A DNA stretch of 64,000 bases, taken from the NCBI GenBank assembly GCA_963707975.1, contig OY970177.1, positions 1,426,001 through 1,490,000 of the forward strand, in the 5' to 3' direction. Shown piece by piece: positions 60,544 to 64,000 of the stretch (positions are counted from its first letter, which is position 1; each line of letters begins with the position of its first letter). The translations under genes were made by a program, and so were the position numbers. This DNA is from CAVVXX01 sp963707975 (GTDB lineage Bacteria; Pseudomonadota; Alphaproteobacteria; Micropepsales; Micropepsaceae). The notes beneath the pieces were generated by a model. That model was not told the origin of the DNA. It saw only the letters and a list, made by a program, of their open reading frames with translations, and searched no databases.

Positions 60544-63494
60544 TCGTTACCCTCGCCATAGACCGACCACTCGCGCACGCGCGCTAGATGATCGTAATCG
60601 CCTACATCATTTTTATTGAAAGGCCGCACGCGCGACGGATAGGGCGTGGTTTGCTTGCCATAATCGGCAATCAGTTTGCGCAGCAGCGCAACGGCTTCTG
60701 CCGCCTTGGTATCGGGGACGACATTGATTGCGCGTTCCGTGGCGGGCGGTTCGCCCCCGGTGAGCTGGAGATAAAGCAGCTTGCGGACGCTTTTCGCTTT
60801 GAGCCCGGCGAATTTCCCGTCCAGCAGCATGGCCGCCTCCAGCGGCAATTGCGGGCTGATGAGCATTTCCACTTGCCCATGCCCAGGCATGCGCCCGGTT
60901 TTGTAATCGACAATTGTGGCGGTGCCGTCCTCGAACAGATCGATGCGATCGGCACGGCCCGTAAGCGTGAACATGCCGCCCTGCGATTCAATCTCCAGCC
61001 TGGCGTCTTGCTCCACGGCGCTGCGCAGGATTTGCTTTCGCCGCGCGGTTTCGTATTCAACAAACCAATGCGCCACGCGCTTGAAGCGTGGCCGCCACAG
61101 CGCCAGCACCGAGGACGATGCACCGGCGCGGGCGAATTCCTCATCGCCAATGGCGAGGAGAAGCGCTGCAGCATTGGCTGGCAGCGCCTTCGGATATTCT
61201 TTGAGAAAACGCTCAAGCGCTTTATGGATGGCGTTGCCGCGCTCGGCCGGGCCCGCTTCCATGTCGATGGCATCGAGCGGCTTCAGGCGAAGCACGCGCT
61301 TGGCATAGATCGCGTAAGGATCGCGCTGCCAGGTTTCGATTTCGGTGACGCTGAGCTCGCGCGGCCGCGCGGCCACGGGCGGCGTGGGTGCAGGGCGCGC
61401 GGCCAGTTTCATGCGCGGGCCGTCGTCAAGCATACGCGCCCAGGCGAGCAGGGGCGCGGAGCCCGCGAGTTTTGTTTCGAGATTAAGCCCCTTGGCAAGC
61501 TGCTTGACCCGCAACAGCCAGCGCGATGCGACCGTCGGCGCGCCGTCCTGCTTGAGCGCGCGCGTGAGCAGCACTTCTTTGTTTGCCGAGAGCGTCGCGA
61601 AGTCATGTGCGGCCAGACCGATGCGGCGCTCCGGCGGCTCGAGCCCAAGCTTCGCGCGCAATGGCCGCGACAGCCAGGGGTCGGTAGTGGCTTCGGTGGG
61701 CCAGGTGCCTTCGTTAAGGCCGCCGAGAATGACCAGATCGAAATGCAGCAGCCGCGCCTCCAGCGGCCCGAGAATGGCCAGGCGCGGATGCTTTCCGAAA
61801 CTGGGGCGCACGGCTTTGGCCTCGGCAAGCTCACGGAACAATTCTGCGTAAGCAGCGCCATTACCGCTGGCGGCGTCGTCACCGCTTTCCCACAGCTCGC
61901 TCATCAGGCGCGCGGCCGCTTCACCGGCATCGCCTCGCCACAAATTCGCGGGGCCGTTATTAACTGCTGTGGCGGCAAGTGCTTCTGCGGCAAGGCCGTG
62001 CGCGTGCGCGAGCTCGCCAACGCCCGCGCCGTGTTTGGCCATGATGTCCGCAAAAGGCTGCAACAACCGCGCAAGTGCGGCGAACCATTTGGTGAGCGCG
62101 GGTGTTTCTTTGCGCTTGAGCGCGGTGGCAATCCCGTCAAGCCCGGGGCCGGGCCGCAGACCATGCAACACCAATATTTCCAGCTCTCGTGCGTAACCGA
62201 GGAAATCGGCACGCACCATGCCACCCGCGCATAGTGGATGCTTTAACAGGGCCAGCAGCGGCACCGGTGCGAATTGCTCGGACGCAGCGCGGGCCAGCAG
62301 AGCCAGGAATGCGCCAGGCAAGGTGCGCGACAGGGGCTGGCCCGCTGAATCGTCGATTGATATATCCCAGCGCGCAAGTTCTGCTGCAACGCGGCGCGCC
62401 AGCTCGCGATCGGGCGTCACCAGGGCAGCCGTGCGGGAAGGCGTTTCCAATGCCCCACGCAAGGAGCAGGCAATGACGAGCGCTTCCTCGCGCGGTGTTG
62501 CTGTCTCGACCAGCGAAAGCCCATCGAGCGCCTGCGCGAACGAAGCTTTGTCGCGCTCGGCAAGTGCGCGCCAGGCATCGGTGGTGGGCGGTGGGCGAAG
62601 CGCTTCGCTCAAGAATCGCACGCGCGATGCGCGCGGTTCAGGCTCGCCCCATAGCTTTACTTGCCCGCGCTCAACGCCCAGCCGGGTGAGCAGCTGGCGC
62701 ATGCCAAATTGCGGATGGCCGGGCTCGTCCCGAATATCTTCCCAGCTTTTATCGTCGAGTGTCGTGTCGAGGCCGGGAAGCACGACTGCGCCCGAGGAAA
62801 GACCGGCGATGGTTTTGAGAAGCCCGGCAGTGGCGGGAATTGATCCCGTGGATCCTGCGGCAATCACAAGTCCGGGCGGTGGATTTGCCTCGAGGCGTTG
62901 CGCCATGCGCCGCAGCATCTCATCGCGGCGCAGAGAAGGTTCCATCGCGCCTTCGTCTTTGAGCACTTCCGGCCATTGCGCGGTGAGAATTTTTAGAAAC
63001 TCGACAACCTCCTGCCAATGGGTGGCGAGCGCGCCCGTCACCAGCCCATCGAGCCTGGAAAGTTCGGCGCCCCGCGTGTGTGCTTCATCGAGAAAATTCG
63101 CCAGCTCGCCCGCATAGGCCACGGCCTGCGCCATGCCCGTTTGTTCGCCGCGTCGCTCTTGCCAGCGTTGCACTAGCGCCGCCAGCAATAGACGCCGCCG
63201 TAACGGCGCTATGGCCGGCGGCAATTCGAGATCGTCGGCGGAAGCATCGAAGGCGAGTTCTTCCTCGCCGACGTCGCCAAGCGCGCGGATGCGGGGACCC
63301 AGGGCAGCACCCGCCCGCGCTACTACGAAAGCATTGCGCAAGGTGCGCGCGGCGCGCCGCGTTGGCACGAAGATCAAAATATCGGCAAGCTTCAGCGAAT
63401 CGCCGCCCGTGCGCTGCACCACGCCATCGGCCAGCGCGCGCGCAAAAGGAATGCCCGCAGGGATGGTGAAAATCGCGCCCTTTGGCGGGGTCAT
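60540..63494 (-). CDS. addB: Double-strand break repair protein AddB (alphaproteobacterial type)
   Basis: The partner subunit of AddA. 984 residues. The N-terminal helicase-like half has no intact Walker A (IPAGIPFARALADGV at the place). The C-terminal RecB-type nuclease has GRADRIDLFEDGTATIVDYKTG (catalytic Asp and Lys). The iron-sulfur cysteines near the nuclease domain known from Firmicute AddB are not seen; no cysteine follows the YKTG motif. Starts ATG, 3 bases after the MurU-like gene. Confidence 0.93.
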   Translation of the reverse strand: MTPPKGAIFTIPAGIPFARALADGVVQRTGGDSLKLADILIFVPTRRAARTLRNAFVVARAGAALGPRIRALGDVGEEELAFDASADDLELPPAIAPLRRRLLLAALVQRWQERRGEQTGMAQAVAYAGELANFLDEAHTRGAELSRLDGLVTGALATHWQEVVEFLKILTAQWPEVLKDEGAMEPSLRRDEMLRRMAQRLEANPPPGLVIAAGSTGSIPATAGLLKTIAGLSSGAVVLPGLDTTLDDKSWEDIRDEPGHPQFGMRQLLTRLGVERGQVKLWGEPEPRASRVRFLSEALRPPPTTDAWRALAERDKASFAQALDGLSLVETATPREEALVIACSLRGALETPSRTAALVTPDRELARRVAAELARWDISIDDSAGQPLSRTLPGAFLALLARAASEQFAPVPLLALLKHPLCAGGMVRADFLGYARELEILVLHGLRPGPGLDGIATALKRKETPALTKWFAALARLLQPFADIMAKHGAGVGELAHAHGLAAEALAATAVNNGPANLWRGDAGEAAARLMSELWESGDDAASGNGAAYAELFRELAEAKAVRPSFGKHPRLAILGPLEARLLHFDLVILGGLNEGTWPTEATTDPWLSRPLRAKLGLEPPERRIGLAAHDFATLSANKEVLLTRALKQDGAPTVASRWLLRVKQLAKGLNLETKLAGSAPLLAWARMLDDGPRMKLAARPAPTPPVAARPRELSVTEIETWQRDPYAIYAKRVLRLKPLDAIDMEAGPAERGNAIHKALERFLKEYPKALPANAAALLLAIGDEEFARAGASSSVLALWRPRFKRVAHWFVEYETARRKQILRSAVEQDARLEIESQGGMFTLTGRADRIDLFEDGTATIVDYKTGRMPGHGQVEMLISPQLPLEAAMLLDGKFAGLKAKSVRKLLYLQLTGGEPPATERAINVVPDTKAAEAVALLRKLIADYGKQTTPYPSRVRPFNKNDVGDYDHLARVREWSVYGEGNE

Positions 63495-63497
63495 GCG

Positions 63498-64000
63498 TCA
63501 ACGCGTTCTTTGCAGGTTGCGCAGGAAATTTTCCGCATCGTGGAAACCTTCCGGCGCGCCGACATGTATCCACACGCCGTCTAGCCGCATGCCGTAAAGC
63601 CGCCCGCGCTCGATGGCTTTGTCCCACAGCGGATTGATGGAAAACTTGCCCGCGGGCGCGCCATCGAACAGGCGCGGATGCAGGATCTGCACGCCCGTCC
63701 AGACAAAAGGCGCCAGCCGCTGCTCTTCCCGCCGCGTGAGGCGGCCCCAGGCGTCCATGTCGAAATCGCCGCGGCCTTCATAGCCGATTGCGGTCACGGC
63801 GGGCGCCAGCAGCATCAGCGCGTCCATGTCCTTGGGCTTCCAGCGCGCCTTCAGGCGTTCAAGCGCGCTGCCCATGCCTTCCACCCACATGGAATCGGAA
63901 TTGTGTGTGAAGAAGGGCTGTCCTTCGAACAGCGGCAGCGCCTTGGCGATGCCGCCGCCGGTATCGAGCAGATTGTCGGTTTCCTCGCTGATGCGGATTT
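63498..64000 (-). CDS. MurU-like sugar-1-phosphate nucleotidyltransferase (5' end beyond the window)
   Basis: The C-terminal 167 or so residues of a nucleotidyltransferase. Visible: SEETDNLLDTGGGIAKALPLF, PFFTHNSDSMW, GYEGRGDFDMDAWGRL, FVWTGVQILHPRLFDG and YGMRLDGVWIHVGAPEGFHDAE, which match the MurU/HddC family (N-acetylmuramate 1-phosphate uridylyltransferase in cell-wall recycling). In alphaproteobacteria it commonly sits between amgK and addB, as the visible side shows. The N-terminal GxGTRxxP motif is outside the window, so the substrate is inferred. Confidence 0.85.
   Translation of the reverse strand, partial: IRISEETDNLLDTGGGIAKALPLFEGQPFFTHNSDSMWVEGMGSALERLKARWKPKDMDALMLLAPAVTAIGYEGRGDFDMDAWGRLTRREEQRLAPFVWTGVQILHPRLFDGAPAGKFSINPLWDKAIERGRLYGMRLDGVWIHVGAPEGFHDAENFLRNLQRTR

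Overview
The window looks like the chromosome of an alphaproteobacterium. The evidence is gene content: a DUF1150 protein, a TIGR02300 (FYDLN-acid) protein, alpha-type AddAB, a CP4-like class II AroA, the lptCAB-rpoN-hpf-ptsN block, and the run aroA-cmk-rpsA-...-ihfB-lapA-pyrF-trpF-trpB-trpA-accD-folC. I cannot name a genus from sequence alone. From about 13 kb onward the DNA is GC-rich housekeeping sequence. The first 12.8 kb is visibly poorer in GC and holds accessory genes.

Region 1 (1-12.8 kb, island-like). On the minus strand lie an ECF sigma factor, a FecR-type anti-sigma regulator and a TonB-dependent receptor. Downstream of them is a 53-codon small ORF with a strong Shine-Dalgarno that overlaps (ATGA) the start of a divergent ornithine carbamoyltransferase running off the left edge. 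Beside these are a GT2 polyprenyl-phosphate sugar transferase and two GT39 integral-membrane glycosyltransferases, an MlaA-like protein and a membrane-anchored alpha/beta hydrolase. Three copies of a short palindrome (core aatgtcYgctt...aagcagacatt) occur only here. A tRNA-Ser(GGA) plus a broken second tRNA-Ser 5' end mark the right edge.

Region 2 (13-26 kb). A second glycolipid module (LAB_N protein, GT2, two GT39) mirrors the island set. Next comes a compact group of a KamA-type lysine 2,3-aminomutase followed by two D-Ala-D-Ala-ligase-like ATP-grasp enzymes; this is the best candidate for an undescribed pathway. Convergent to it is an ABC transporter (NitT/TauT-type ATPase plus double-domain permease) preceded by a ZnuA-type binding protein.

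Region 3 (26-45 kb). Threonine dehydratase, infC (apparent ATA start), thrS, a GT4, a TPR protein, queG, a GST, mtgA, uppP, an NDUFA9-like reductase, tRNA-Leu, an RNase D-like exonuclease, kdsD, lptC, lptA, lptB, rpoN, hpf and ptsN. Many serve the envelope and lipopolysaccharide. A 2-keto-4-pentenoate-hydratase-type gene is broken by one in-frame TAA.

Region 4 (45-64 kb). tRNA-Ala, the TIGR02300 gene, aroA, cmk, rpsA, ihfB, lapA, pyrF, trpFBA, accD, folC, trxA, addA, addB and a MurU-like nucleotidyltransferase cut by the right edge. rpsA can be read only after removing about 17 single extra bases, all insertions, while neighbouring genes are clean.

Two families of dispersed palindromic intergenic repeats (about 130 bp each) punctuate regions 2-4.
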